A model generated the notes under the pieces. It was not told the origin of the DNA, made no database searches, and saw only the letters and a program-made list of their open reading frames with translations. A program made the translations under genes and the position numbers. Below, in pieces: positions 10,653 to 23,242 of a stretch of 64,000 nt of DNA (position 1 is the first letter of the stretch; every line of letters starts with the position of its first letter). This DNA comes from Arachnopeziza araneosa. Its lineage: Eukaryota > Ascomycota > Leotiomycetes > Helotiales > Arachnopezizaceae. The stretch covers positions 62,001 through 126,000 of the forward strand of contig QYAI01000104.1 in NCBI GenBank assembly GCA_003988855.1, in the 5' to 3' direction.

Positions 10653-12445
10653 ATGAAACCACGAAGAACAGGTTGCACCAATTGTCGCAAGCGCCACAGC
10701 AAGTGCCTTGTCCTGGATGGAAACACAATATGCACTCGCTGTTCTGAAACCACTCGCGGACCCCCTTGCATCTTCGAACCACAATTTGGGATTCATGAAG
10801 TGAAATATGTGTACAGCGGTGCTGATGCTGGTCGTAAAAGATACGATTTTAAATATGGGAAGAGTCAAAAGTGGGTCGCAACTGATGGTCCTTGTAAGAT
10901 TTCGTCTCAAGTATATCTTGTGATCTGTCTCTAACATTGCTACTTACGAGAAATAGTTAAGTTCTTGTCTGAAGATATCTCCGAGTATATTCTTCAATGT
11001 GAAAGTGGGCAGGTAGTCGAATTTCAAGACAATACTTTGCCTCCAGCCGACTTGAGTATTGCACTCGGCGGATCCATCATTGAAATTCCTGCCTGGCAAC
11101 CAAATACACCCCCTAATGTCTACATTGGCATACAAGATTCAAATACTCTCAGGTCACCAATTCATACTTTCCCCATCACACCCGCGGCTACCACACACGA
11201 CTCGCCTCTGATCCCACTATCCCATAACCATACATATCGTTATCCAGACCTTCAAGGCATTGGACATGACTTTCATGCGTCCCAACTCATCTTGAAAGAA
11301 ACGGAAGCCGACCTCTTTCGATTATATATTGAGCGACTAGGACTTTGGGCGGATATTGCGGATAGTAAACGTCATTTCACGACTGAAGTCCCACACCGAG
11401 CGCTCAAAGAACCTTTGATCCTCTACGGCATACTCGGCTTAGCATCGCGGCAAAGGGCTATTGTTACTGGCTCGGATCAACTTGAAGCATCACAGTATCA
11501 TAACAGGTGTCTCGAACTAGTCATTGATAAGCTCTCATACCCCGAAGCAACATATGATGAGAACCTCCTTGCTGGAGTAATTCTTCTTCGATGTTACGAA
11601 GAATTTGTACCAAAAGAGGACGCTCGATTTCACTTCTTCGGGAGTTACCAGCTTCTGAATACGATAGCAACCTTTTCTTCTGCCGGCGGTTTGGGTGAGG
11701 CGGCATCGTGGTTGAGTCTAAGGCAGGCACTCTATGTGTCTCTGATTCATAAAGAGCCAATGGAGATACGACTAGAAAATTATGAGAATTCTGCAATGTT
11801 CAAAGGAGAGGAGACCACTGAATCCTATGCGCATGCAGCGATTTTGCTTATCGCTAAAGTTTTAGCTTGCATTCATTGTCGCAGTGCTGATGATGTTTGG
11901 AAGAGGCAGAGGCTGGAAGAACTTGAAAAGGAAGTTGATCTCTGGATGGCGAATAAGTTAGGAAGTTTCGAGCCCATCTACTATAAGGATGACGATCCAT
12001 ATAATTCTGTGGCTTTCGAGGATATCAGAATGCTGAGCTCTGCTGCAGGTAAGAACTAGATATTCAATTAGCCAACATCGCCATTAACATGAAGGAAGTC
12101 ATAGGCTTACAGCATATCTACGGCGCGAAAATACTCTTAGCTCTTCACCAGTCACCACCACAGACTTCCGGCTACCATGCAGCTAAAGAAGCTCGCGATA
12201 TTGAGAAAACCATTCGGTCTCATCTCTGTGTCATCATCGCGCTTGCAAATTCGAATCGTTTCGTCGAGAATGCGAATTTCACTGCGAGTCATTTTCTCAT
12301 GGTCTGTGGCTATTGCTTCCATGACTCGCTGCAGCGAGAAGGTGCAATCAAGTTTCTGATCCGGACGGAAGAAACGATGGGGTGGAGGACAGCTCATACT
12401 ATTGAGGCGCTAAGGGAGCAATGGAAAGATTTAGATAATGTGTAG
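10653..12445 (+). CDS. Zn2Cys6 transcription factor
   Basis: Three exons (10653-10893, 10957-12048, 12099-12445; introns of 63 and 50 nt) give 559 residues. The zinc cluster is at the extreme N-terminus: MKPRRTGCTNCRKRHSKC, then CTRC and PPC, with all six cysteines. Next come a short linker and a long region typical of fungal zinc-cluster regulators with a C-terminal Fungal_trans_2-like helical domain (EADLFRLYIERLGLWADI, LILYGILGLASRQRAI, LAGVILLRCYEEF). The last intron must use the acceptor at 12098 to keep frame, giving SSAAVIGLQHIYG. It is divergent from the zinc-cluster gene at 8209-10009. The two proteins are not close copies outside the cluster, so the pair is not a recent inverted duplication. 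Confidence 0.88.
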
Positions 12446-13665
12446 GTGAAATCCTGACACTCAAATTATATTCATTTCGCCTCCCTTTCCACAATAGCAT
12501 AAACCTTCCGAAACGTGTGAACCGCTACCGTCGTCAGAATCAAGAATCCTTAAGCCCCCAACACCATGAACAGTTTTAACCGATCTCGGAAATCCTGCAA
12601 TGCAAATCGAAAACAATCAGTACAAGAATACGAAACTTTGTAGCTCGCCCATTGTACTGAATGTTCAAGAGTAGAAAAAAAATAAGATTGTGGAATGGAA
12701 CGATGTAGCTCCATTTACCTCTTTAAAGTTTAGTACCACCAATTCAAGTGCTTGGCTCAACTAAGCCTTCTCAGTAACTTCTCATAGAGGCTCACTCTCG
12801 ATCCACAACAGCAGGCCATTGTGAGAGCTTTGCAACATTTTGTAAGATTCTCATTCTATTCCGTGCCAAGCTACTATTTGATGATATAGCAGTCAGTTTC
12901 TCTTCGCTATCTTTGAACATATAAAAGGCGATACTATGAAAGACGAATTGCAGTATATTTTCAAAGTAGCATCAACCCAAGACTTATTGCAGTTATAAAT
13001 ATTGATAGCAGTATCCTTTTAGACGGCAGGGAAGCTTAGTGGCGTGGAATATGTATGAAGTGTGCTACTGTCGACAGTTTTCGGGGCGCTATTTGGGATA
13101 GTTTTATATATAGTTGTTCGAATGACACCGAGAATTTTAGTCATCTCCAATCTTGGGAGACTTATCAGTGAGTATGAGGTACTTTGTTGTAGCTGCGACC
13201 ACTGGTATTAGCATGCTGAATTGTGGCTGAGCCGGCTGGCACTGAGGTGCACGGGATTCAAAAATAGGGGCGTGGAATTTTGGCAAGCGCCAATCAATTG
13301 CATGTATACCTTAGGCATACATCGCCCGGCTTTGGAGCACAGTCCTTAGAGAGAATTCTAGCCGACACCAATCAAAATGTATGTCGAGCGCCGGACACCG
13401 TGGGCCGTTTTACCAGAAAATGGTACCTCATCCACCTCCAACTCTTCACACTTGCAGTTCTCTAAAGTCCTCAGCCTAGCTGTACACTCAGACCGACTTG
13501 GCCATCGATCAATTCATACACTTCTCCTCCAGCTGATACTTTTGTCATTGTCACTCACGACTTGGAGGGGAATATACTAAAACTTTTGCGTCATAACTCT
13601 TAGTCCCCTCGACTTCGAAACAAAGCTGTATAGGGAGCCTTGCTCTCTGATATCGCTTGCCAGTT
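12446..13665. other. gene-free stretch
   Basis: No gene was found in 1.2 kb between the zinc-cluster gene and the broken ankyrin gene. Short frames around 13280-13580 overlap each other and carry no motif. Confidence 0.45.
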
Positions 13666-16600
13666 ATGACTACCAATCACTCAATCATCCATGACTGGGA
13701 CCCTTATCATGATGGTATTTATTTATGATGCATATCTGGTAGAAGATCTGAGCTTGAATGAGGTGATGTCCAGATTCAAAGGTCGGGGCTTAACCGCAAC
13801 GTGAGCATGGACTCCTAAGTTCAATTTTGTCAAGAGTGCTAACTTCTGTGTCTAGAAAACGCGAGTGGCTCCTAAAGCTGAGAGAATGGGGATTTCAGAA
13901 GAACATCAGCAAACAGGGATGGGAATATATCAAGCACAAGAGTTGTAAACGTGAAAGAGAAGGAAAAGACAGAGACATCCTCCTATCCGGGGATCCGATA
14001 TCTCCACGGAAGGCCTAGAAGGGGTCAACAACCATTGCTATGAGGCGGCATTCGAAAGAGTCGAAAATAAACAACGTACGTATCTCGTCATTTTCGCTTG
14101 GGAATAAAGCCAAACACGAACTCCAGGCTTTACAAGCGTTCGGTTGTTTCTTGCTGGTTAGGTGTAAATTGATATTGCAATTTGCAGTTCGATGGCTAAT
14201 AAACACAAGGATCAAGCCCCCCGCCTCCAGAAGATATTCCGTTGATGTTAGACACGCCTCCACCTGCACAAGATATCGAATGGCCGAGCGACTTACCGTG
14301 ATTACAGTTTCAAAATCAATTTGGTCAAAGTTAGTTCCCAAAAAAACCCTGAATTTCTTTGACAGCACTGACCGCATTCTGTAGCGTTTAGCTCATTGAC
14401 TATCTCGCCTAATATTCAACAGCATCATCTAGTAGAAGCCTCATTGTCGAAAGTCCTGCCCAAAAACCAAAAACAAGACGATTTATTTGACCTCTCGAGC
14501 CGGGTTCTGTTCAGGGTCCCAAGCACGGCTGATATTTCACAACATCATCATACGCTACGTGTCTTGCAGAATCTGAAACTATTTATGCCTGAACAGCATT
14601 CGGATGAACACTTACGTCATGCCATGCTGCTTTGCAATGAAGCAAGTTTTTATCGACTACACAGTGCTGTTGCTGTATTGTTATATTTCTTCGCGAATAA
14701 TCTAACAGGAGATCTGTTCTCTGAGGAGGCCATTTTGAGTTCGGACGGCGATATTATAAGAATTTTCGAAGTTTTCAGGATGATGAAGGTGTTCGACGTC
14801 CAGTTACAATCTTGTCAACCAACCATGCAAGCTCTTATTGACAGGATTTTCGCAGCTGCGATTCGTTTAGCCAGTATTAATATCCTCAACCAAATGTTGA
14901 CATTTGACTAAGATATAGCAACTCGAGTCAATCGTTGCATTCGTGTTGAAGGAATTTCCATCTCTTTCTATCCATCACAGCTACACATTGACTGCCTTTG
15001 GACTATGTTGCCAATTCATTTTGCAATTTACTTTGGCTACCAGGACCTGATCAATTACTTACTCCGACATAGCTCAAGTTTAAAGTCTCGAGGAAACTAC
15101 GAGACCACCTCTACGAACTCATATTAGTCTCTCGAGGTCTTGACATGGACCGAAGATATTGACAGTAGAATGGACTTGGTAAATATGATCCTCTCTGGAG
15201 ATAGCAATTTTCAAGAACGGGAGCTATTTCAAGCATTAGACAACCTATATCGGTTTGTAGATCAGGAAGATGAAGTCAATGCTGCCAAATCAATCCTTTC
15301 AAAGCTCTGGCGCTTGGAAATAGCCGGCCAATTAAATCATCCGCGTGAATTATTGCTCTTGCATGCAGTAAAGTTTGGTGTTGTAGATCTGGTCAACTAC
15401 TTGATTTCAAGAGCTGTTCTGCTGAACGGTGAAGGTCGGCCAACACGACCAGCACCCCTTTGCGAAGCAGCAATTGCTCGACGATTTAACATCTGTGAGG
15501 TGCTACTTAAAGCTGGAGCACGGCCTGACCCATCATATAAAAACACATTTTCTGCTCTTCATTATGCCGCAATACGAGAAGAAATCGGCATCTTGAAACT
15601 TCTTCTATCTAATCATGCCGATATCAACCGATGTTGCCGACAACCTCGATTTCTTCCTGGATTAGAGAAGAGGTTCAGATGGTCCTCAGATTATAAAGGG
15701 ACAGCACTAACAGCAGCAATTCTGGCTCAACAAATTGAAGTTATTCAGTTCCTGCTATCTATGGGGGCCAGTTGTTCTGAGGAAGACCTGATAGAGGTTG
15801 TTGGGCTAGGCGAAACCACTATTGTTGACAAGTTCTCAGACATGCGCAGTCCTCTCCCAACGCGATCATTAAAGCAATACTGTTGAAGAACTCAACGATT
15901 CTGAAGTTGTTCCAAGAATCCGGTGTGCAATTGGGAGTAAAGAGTGACATTGGAGAGTCCGCACTGGCGGCTGCCATTATCTCGCAGTCGCCATTGCTTG
16001 AACACCTCTTACATAAAAACCCCTACAGCTATGAAGCTTCAGTATTGCTAGCATCGGTATTGAAAAGCTCTACGTCCAAGGATGTAAGCGCGCGCATTAT
16101 TGATCAATTGCTTCAAAGTAGAACGCTAGGCTTGATGGGTCTGCCATCTTGGGATCGTTTTCTCGAGGGGGTTGCGCTCACGACATCTATTTGTTATGGT
16201 GATGAGTTTATAACCGGCTTGTTACTTCAGAATGGTTTTTTCTTATCTCGCAATCCAAAACGTTCGTATTCTCACATTTTCTTACAAAGCTCTTCTATCT
16301 CAGGCGATTCTATTCGCATAATTCCTATCGGTGATTGCCGCTTCACTTATTACCTTACGGCCGACGACTTTTCAGGCACACTTACTGCAGTTGCAGTACG
16401 TTGTGGCCGCTCAGATATGGTTCGATTTTTAATCAGCCAAGAAATTCAGCCGACTCACAGATATTTCAGTGAGGCAGTTGAGTACAACTCAGAAATGAAA
16501 TATGAGATCCTCCTGAAAGCTGCAGAGAAGGTCAACTCCAGACTAGAACATGATGATACTTTACTGCAAGCAGTCATTAGAGGAAAATTCTCATCAATGG

Positions 16601-17514
16601 TCGATCTACTACTCGAAAAAGGGGCAGATATCAACGCTCCCACAGCTGCTGCAATAAGTTCAATACTCCGAGGACAGCGCTACAGCTAGCATGTGAAATT
16701 GGAGACATTGGGCTGGCCAAAAAGCTGGTTGATAGAGGTGGAAATATCAACGCCCCCGCATCTCAGATAAGAGAAGCAACAGCCTTGCAGCTCGCAAGTA
16801 TGATGGGCTACATTAAATTGGCAAAATATCTTGTGGAAGCTGGAGCTGATTGCAACGCAAGAGCTGCTAGAGAGTTGGGACGAACTGCGCTTGAAGGTGC
16901 TGCCGAACAAGGGCATATCGACATGCTAAAGTACCTACTTTCTGTCGGAGTGGAAACTGAAGCTAACGGCCTATCTCAGTACTTCCGCGCGATAACATTC
17001 GCAGAAGTTCAATGCCATTTCGCAGCAGCCGACTTGTTAAGAACGCATCGGCCATGGAGCGACAAGGAGCGCTAACTTTTCAGAAACGCGAATGATCCAG
17101 AAAATCATGGAGGTGAAGACGAAGAATATGAAGACGACGAAGTCAGTGATGAAGACAATGAAGACGAGAATGGGATGGAATTTGATGATGATCGCCAACG
17201 GTTGCATTCTATTAAGAGTAATCGCAGTCTCAGCATTGACAGCGAGCGTTTCTTAGATGAAGAGTTGCATATTAATCCTAGCACCAGTCTTAATCGGCTC
17301 GAATCATCAACAGGGAATGATGCTGCATATATGGGAGAGCTTAATATGAGTAATACGCTCGGTGAAACGACAATGGAATATCATGATTATAATCAGCTGT
17401 TTCTGGGTCACATCGATGATGATGAATCACGGCTGGATCATATCGATGATGATCAACTATGGCTAGGTAATATCGATGATGATCAACTGTGGCTGGGTTA
17501 TCTTGACGATAATT
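13666..17514 (+). pseudogene. Clr5-domain / ankyrin-repeat pseudogene
   Basis: The start ATG at 13666 leads into a fungal Clr5-like N-terminal domain. Visible parts are HDWDPYHD, then EDLSLNEVM in a shifted frame, then after an intron (13801-13855) KREWLLKLREWGFQKN. A Pro-rich linker follows (TPPPAQDIEWPSDLP, about 14250), then a long ankyrin region (14400-17075) with units such as ALHYAAIREEIGILKLLLSN, TALQLACEIGDIGLAKKLV and KLAKYLVEAGADCNA. An acidic tail ends at 17514. The frame is broken by stops at 14909-14911 (TAA), 15125-15127 (TAG), 17073-17075 (TAA) and several near 14000-14400, and by frameshifts near 13700, 14395, 15850 and 16660. Most stops would revert to Gln or Arg by one C-to-T change. 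Clr5 plus ankyrin is a common fungal architecture of unknown role. I am confident the gene is dead; exact exon limits are uncertain. Confidence 0.78.
17404..17514 (+). repeat. 30-bp tandem repeat encoding an acidic decapeptide
   Basis: About 3.7 copies of a 30-bp unit lie at the 3' end of the ankyrin pseudogene. Each encodes ten residues of the pattern L-G/D-x-I-D-D-D-x-x-W/R (LDHIDDDQLW, LGNIDDDQLW). Copies differ mainly at silent or transition positions. It probably arose by slippage within the coding region. Confidence 0.8.
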
Positions 17515-19182
17515 GAATATGGTTTCAAGGTCAACAGCGAGTAGCTTTTAGATGGCGATGCGAGCTAATCTGGAAGTTGGGCCTATGTGCTTGCCGCGCT
17601 GGTATGGGGTGGCATCGAGGATGGGTTACCTGGAGTGGGCCGTGGTCATGACTGGTGCGGGCTTCAGTAGTTTTATACCTAGGCAGACATCCCCAACTCT
17701 TAGTCACCTGATACCAAATTTTCCGCAACCTACCGTGTCTAAATCTTCCATACGCAGAAGCCGTATTTGGTATTTCAGATTTCAAAGAGGACCCAGAATG
17801 TTTCTACCTTCTAGTGAAAGACTTGTATCTTGGGAAGTTCTTCCTAGTATTTGGTGACCCTACTAGACGAGGGTTTAATGCTAGAAAGGTTTTTCACTCA
17901 AAATGTCGACTATGTGGAGAGAAGTGCCAGGGTTCCTAGAAATATGATAATAGAATTACATGCAGCTTTGCAACTTAACACATAACAAGTGCAAGACGGA
18001 GTATTTCAACGAGAACTGTAGAGAGTAAGTATGTTCTAGATTGCTTATTTCTCAATACGACCGCCTCATCAAACTGGACATTGTGCTCTTTGACGAACCT
18101 GTCTCAAGTTAGCGAATCAGGACTGAAGTTATGAGATTCTTACCTTCTCCACTTCAACCTTAGTGCCTCGGTATTCTTTCTAGCTCTAATAGATTGTTTC
18201 CCGCACTTTGTGCTCAAGAAGAAGTTGAGCATGTTCGAGGCAGTCTTTCGGAGTAAATTTGAGCCTCGGAAATCTCGCTGCCTGATAATGACTTTGTAAA
18301 GGGGCTTTGGTACATGTGACCAGGTACGCCAATATAATACATTTGAAATTGTAAATTTAAAGACAACATTGATTGTATTCTTATTTTGATAAGGGTTATT
18401 GCCATCCCTTAGACCTTAGCAGTACTCAATAGGTGTAAGATAGACTAGTTGGCTTAAATGCTACTTTATGATTTAGAGAGGCGAAGAGCCGTATGAAACA
18501 TCAACTACCTTACCTGAATCACAAATCTGCGTGTGTTATACTTACAGGTGCAATATTTGGAAGAAAGAAATATTCTATTTTTTGGTTCAGTCCACCAATT
18601 TATAGATGTGTCTGCTAATGAACATCACTTATTTAAAACACCAAGGACTAAGTGTCTCCAAGTCTTAACACCGATTTCAGATTGTTTATGTTACAATTCA
18701 CAACTGGTGGATACCTATGCTAGCTATAAACTCCTGTGTTGATCAATGAGTTGTGTCAATTATTCGTACATGAGGTCCGGACCAGGCAAGCGAAATTGCA
18801 TGATAAAATGGTTTCCAGCAACCCCTTGATCAAAAGCGTTTCTTTCTTTCAGGTCTTACACAAGCCGCTTAATGGATTTTCTCGTCAAAACTAGCGCCAT
18901 ATCGTCATTGCCTTTAGCTAGCAAGCGACGATGTTATTTTTCGAAAGCTTCTCTTAGAATGAAAGTATTCTTGAGGATAAATTAGTGACGAGAACAAGAA
19001 TAATCACAACTTGCTGGTGGGGAAAGGGATAAGAAAGCTCGTTAAAGTCAACATGTGCTATACCTAAACTAGGGGCACGAGATTCAAAGAGGCAGCAGAC
19101 TAGAAGTAGGATTACACGAAAACCAAAAAGAGGCTTTTTAATACACCAAGCAGAATGCCTTCCGGCACAGATTCCCAAAAGT
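17515..19182. other. gene-free stretch
   Basis: 1.7 kb without a supportable gene. The longest frame (17552-17857, plus) has no motif and overlaps an equally long antisense frame. Confidence 0.45.
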
Positions 19183-20683
19183 TCAAATCCGGTTATAATA
19201 CTCCCTTTCAGGCTTTCCATCTATCATCCCAACTGTCAACACCTCCATATCGTCCTCTCTCTCCGTCTCTTTTAATCTCAAATCACTCAAAACCTCTCTC
19301 TTGATCCCCTTATACCTAGCCTGGATCTCCTGTTCCGTCCGCCGCCTCGCTTTATACGACGTGGTGCGATACTCGACAAACCAACTCGCAATCCAATACG
19401 CGTTCGCGATCTGGGCAGAGATATAGCCCACCCAGATCAGCGCCAAGAATTTCCCACCCACGGTAACCCGCAGCCCGGAGACATTGCTGAATTGGTTGAT
19501 GGACGAGCTTATGCTGATGGCGATGATGGTGGATGTGATGGCGGATATTTGTAGCATCTGCGTGCTCAGGGTTGTTATTCCTGCGGCGGCGGTGGGGATC
19601 TTGCTGTTTTGGGGGAGAAATATTGCGGCTGCTGAGAGGACGATTGAGAGACCGTTTCCAATCAGAGCTATGATGAATACGATCAGGATGATGGTGGCCG
19701 CTAGATCAATGAGCGATTGTCCGGATTTTCCGAGGGCAGGAACTTTGGTTAAAAAGGGAATGGTGATGTTGGTAGCTGCTACAAGGGTAGAGTCCGAGAC
19801 GTTTCCAGTGATATTTGCAACAACTGTTTCAGTAATTAGACTCAGGATAGATGAAATGCTTGTATATACCGGGATAACTCACAACGCCCTACACTATTGT
19901 AGCTTACACATCTTGTAATATTCATAGGCGATGATATATTCGTTGAGTTTCCGGGTACAAGGCTACCATCGCAAATGCCGGAGAGATGCATGGTATAATA
20001 CTGATTTACCCCAAACGATTGTTTCGCATTCGTGACCAACAATGATATTATGCCTTGTAACGGTTGTCCTGTCCCGTTTGCAAGAGTGTTGAGGATCAGC
20101 TGGAAGAAAGTGCTAATCAGCGAGATGGGAATTGCTGCAGGATTTGGTTGAACTTCGGCCTGTGGGATAACAAGGGTTGGTGCTGTTAAGTTTGAAGCCG
20201 GATTTGAAGTGCTTGATATTGAAACATTTGCACTCGAGAGCGAGGAATTTGAATTGGATAAGCTAGAGATTGAAGATGTAGAGTTTGTTGAACTAATATC
20301 TGTGGCGTTCGATGGTCTTAATTGGATTGTTGTTACTTTTGACAATGCCAAGCGGAGGTCTCTGGCAGCGTTTGCTGCAGGTGCTACCGTTGACAGAGTA
20401 ATAGGACTCAATTCTATCAGATTTTGACCAACAGTAGTAGTATTGAACTGGGAGTTTTGCATGCATGTTAGGTACACATTCTAGGAATGGGAAGAATTTG
20501 ATGGAGAGTAATGGGAATATTTCCGTGATATTTGTTACTTACACTTAAGAGAAAGCCATCTGGGACCGAATTCGGATGAGTCCCTGATATAACCAGCACA
20601 AGAACCAGAGCAAAGGCAATGGCAGAAAAAACAAGAGGAACCACCGCTGAGGGCCGAAACCTCGAAGAATTATCGCCGTACAT
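19183..20683 (-). CDS. SUR7/PalI-family plasma-membrane protein
   Basis: Three exons (20683-20543, 20480-19883, 19823-19183; introns of 62 and 59 nt) give 459 residues. The layout is that of the SUR7/PalI family of eisosome, cortical-patch and pH-signalling proteins. An N-terminal membrane segment (AVVPLVFSAIAFALVLVLVI) is followed by a long extracellular loop rich in Ser, Thr and Asn with many N-glycosylation sequons (NSTSSISS, NGTGQPLQ). Three more membrane segments follow (LAATIILIVFIIALIGNGL, ISAITSTIIAISIS, FLALIWVGYISAQIANAYW). The cytoplasmic tail is charged (YKARRRTEQEIQARYKG). The second intron uses donor GTGAGT at 19882 and acceptor at 19824, which restores frame. The family assignment is from topology and loop style, not from a diagnostic catalytic residue. 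Confidence 0.75.
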
Positions 20684-21810
20684 TTGGGCCAGCCAAAAAA
20701 ATCTATACCTGAGATTTTAAACCTGCTCTCGAGGATGGAATAAATGGATTAAATAGAACTCCGACACGAGAAATGAAATAAGGATAGGTGAATCATGAAG
20801 CATTCCCGATGTTTAAAACTGATGTAGAGGAATAAAAAGAAAGTCGATCTGCACCCTTCAGAAAGCGAGTACGGGAAGTGCGAGGAAACAGTTGAAACCG
20901 CTCGTATTCGCTGTGAAACGCTGAAACATCTCGCATCGGAGGTCGACTCCCTTCAGGATCGAGGCGGTTTATCCAATGAATGATTGCTCGAAAGTCATAC
21001 CTGATGCAGATCGCGTTTGGCACACGACCTCGCTAGATGCATCGTGAATCGTGCTCGGACCAAAACAAGGATCTGAGATCACAAGCGAACCGTGTTGGCA
21101 CCAAGAATTTCTACAGCATCTCCGAGTTGAGATGTGTGCCTCGGGGGATTTCCCTATCGCAATATGATCTGAGAAGGAACACTGCCGAGTTTGGGATTGT
21201 CGGCAAGGAAGGAGGAGAGGCATCTCAGTCTAAAGTCAATATTCTAGCGACTGTAGATAAGGACGGCGGCGAGGATTGCCATGAGTTTGATAGAAGAAGG
21301 GATGAGGCTTAAAAAGTAGAAGGGTGAAAGGAATGCATCATAATTTAAATACTGGGTGAGTGATAAACCAGCTGCGACAGCGTGGTGTGGAGTTCCGTGC
21401 GTAATGGTCTTGGCCAGTCCTCTTCTAGAAAGACAAGGTGAAACAGCTGGAAAATTTCTGCATTTCTTTTGAGAATTCCTGTCTGTTTCACGACGCTGTG
21501 CAACTTTTTGTGGCTTGAGATAAATGGGGAGCTTGTCTATCTATTCTTCTCGATCCCTGCTCATGTGCCATTTTCTGTTTTCATTCAAAACATCTCATGA
21601 TGCATCAGAAGCTTAATCTTGTATTTTACTAATGCTCCAAGTCCTTTGAGAAATAGATGTCCGTAGTCTTCGGCGAACTTCAAGATAATTAGGCGTGTTT
21701 GTAAGCTGGGTGGAGTCACACTTATACCACATTGAACTAGTCATTAGAAATTTAATCACAGCTGATATGTTTCGGGCCAGGCCACCAGCAGAGAGGCCAT
21801 TGTAGTGTAC

Positions 21811-22238
21811 TCAGGAACGGAGACCAGGAAGCTCCCTGTTAAGGTTCTTTAGCTTTTTATTGAGATCTTTACATATTTCTGTTTGAATCCTTAATCTCGT
21901 GCTCAACGCTTCCTCTGTTGATGATTCCTGCGACGTGCGAGTTTTAGGCCCCTCTTCTATTTTTTGAAGCTCTGTATAGACTTTCTGTAGAGTTGAAAAG
22001 GCAGACTGTATCTTTTCTTTAGTTCTTCGGAAGCCATAAATTTCAGAATAGCCGCGATGAACAGTTTTGCTGTTAAGCCGATTTCATCAGGTTTAAGAGT
22101 AGTCTCCCAGTAAGATCGTAACCTATCATGATTGCAGGTGTATAGCGTGACATGAAGAGAAAGATGAAAAGTAAGATTGCGGTGATTCCAGACTCTAAAT
22201 GCAAGTCTAGGTCTGGGCGCTCCTTCTTTCCATGGCAC
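21811..22238 (-). pseudogene. possible frameshifted coiled-coil coding relic
   Basis: Two overlapping minus-strand frames look coding and would join across a frameshift near 22010-22030. The upstream part reads LKPDEIGLTAKLFIAAILKF. The downstream part is an amphipathic, Lys/Glu/Leu-rich stretch (STLQKVYTELQK, RLRIQTEICKDLNKKLKNLN) ending at a stop at 21811. No ATG-started complete gene can be built. I do not recognise the family; it could be the N-terminal helical part of a fungal signalling protein. Confidence is low. Confidence 0.3.
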
Positions 22239-23098
22239 GCTGTTCTTCGGCGCGCTCCAAACAGCCAGTTTTGAGCGAAACGGAAACTGCTACCTCCAGA
22301 ACAAGTGGGACATGCAGACTCCTCTTACCCTCTTCGTATACCAAAATACAAAACAAAATATTAAGCCGTTGATGCACAGTCACCCGCACATAGGGGGTTT
22401 CCTATCTCTCGTTCCAGCCGAAGGAGCGCCTTGCAGGGCCCAGTTATTAAAAGCCTATTGACAAGAATCCTCTCCTATCCCTTCCATCTGCAACTGCCCG
22501 CGGGCACGAAATCAAAACCTCGTGGCACTGGATAACTTCGGAAGGCCGAGATAAACAGATAGATGATGGAGGGGGGTTGTAGGGCAGATGGGTATTTTCG
22601 TCGATTTTGGGGCGTACACGCGTGACAGATGACTCTCTATAAAAGAGGTCCTGCTTTCCTGAACGCACGCAGTATGCACTCTGGATGCATTGATCCTCTT
22701 CTCTAATATGACTTTTGAAACACCTCTTGCGCGCTCTTGCACAGAATGAAGTTGTGAAAATCAGTCGATACACCTCAATTTACCTTTCCCTACATAGTCG
22801 GCGTAGGCCGGCGGCCAACATCGAAACACGGATACACTGAAAAGAGAAGTGGACTTATTTCATTGCAGAATAGCTATGTTATAACAAGACTCGGACAGAG
22901 TTGCTAATTGTACACATACTTTACAGCGCGGAGAATACTAAAGCCAGGACACCTTACTCCAAAGGTTGTTGATCTGCTCTTAGGGGACGCTTTTCGTGCT
23001 TCTCGTGTTAGCCATGTTCTAATGTACCGATCAAACACGGCGTTTTATCAGTACAACAGGGTTTTTATGAATCCCTAAGAGTCATATCAAATGTAACA

Positions 23099-23242
23099 TT
23101 TTTGGGGTGCTTTCCAAGGATTAACCAAAAAAAAGAGGGCTGTCTAGAAAGCACTCCAAAAAAGCACTCCAAAAATCGGTTCGAAATCCAGTCCAAGATC
23201 AGTCCAAACTCAGTCTAAAATCCAGTCCAAACCAGTCCAAAA
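23099..23242. repeat. inverted repeat followed by degenerate CAGTCCAAA repeats
   Basis: The 16-bp arm at 23099-23114 (TTTTTGGGGTGCTTTC) is the reverse complement, with one mismatch, of 23147-23162 (GAAAGCACTCCAAAAA). The second arm is repeated once more directly (AAGCACTCCAAAAA). It runs into about five degenerate copies of a CAGTCCAAA-like motif to 23242. Confidence 0.6.

Noticed and set aside
23170..23195. tRNA B-box (GGTTCGAAATCC)
   Set aside because: It is part of the degenerate repeat run and has no A-box upstream at a suitable distance.
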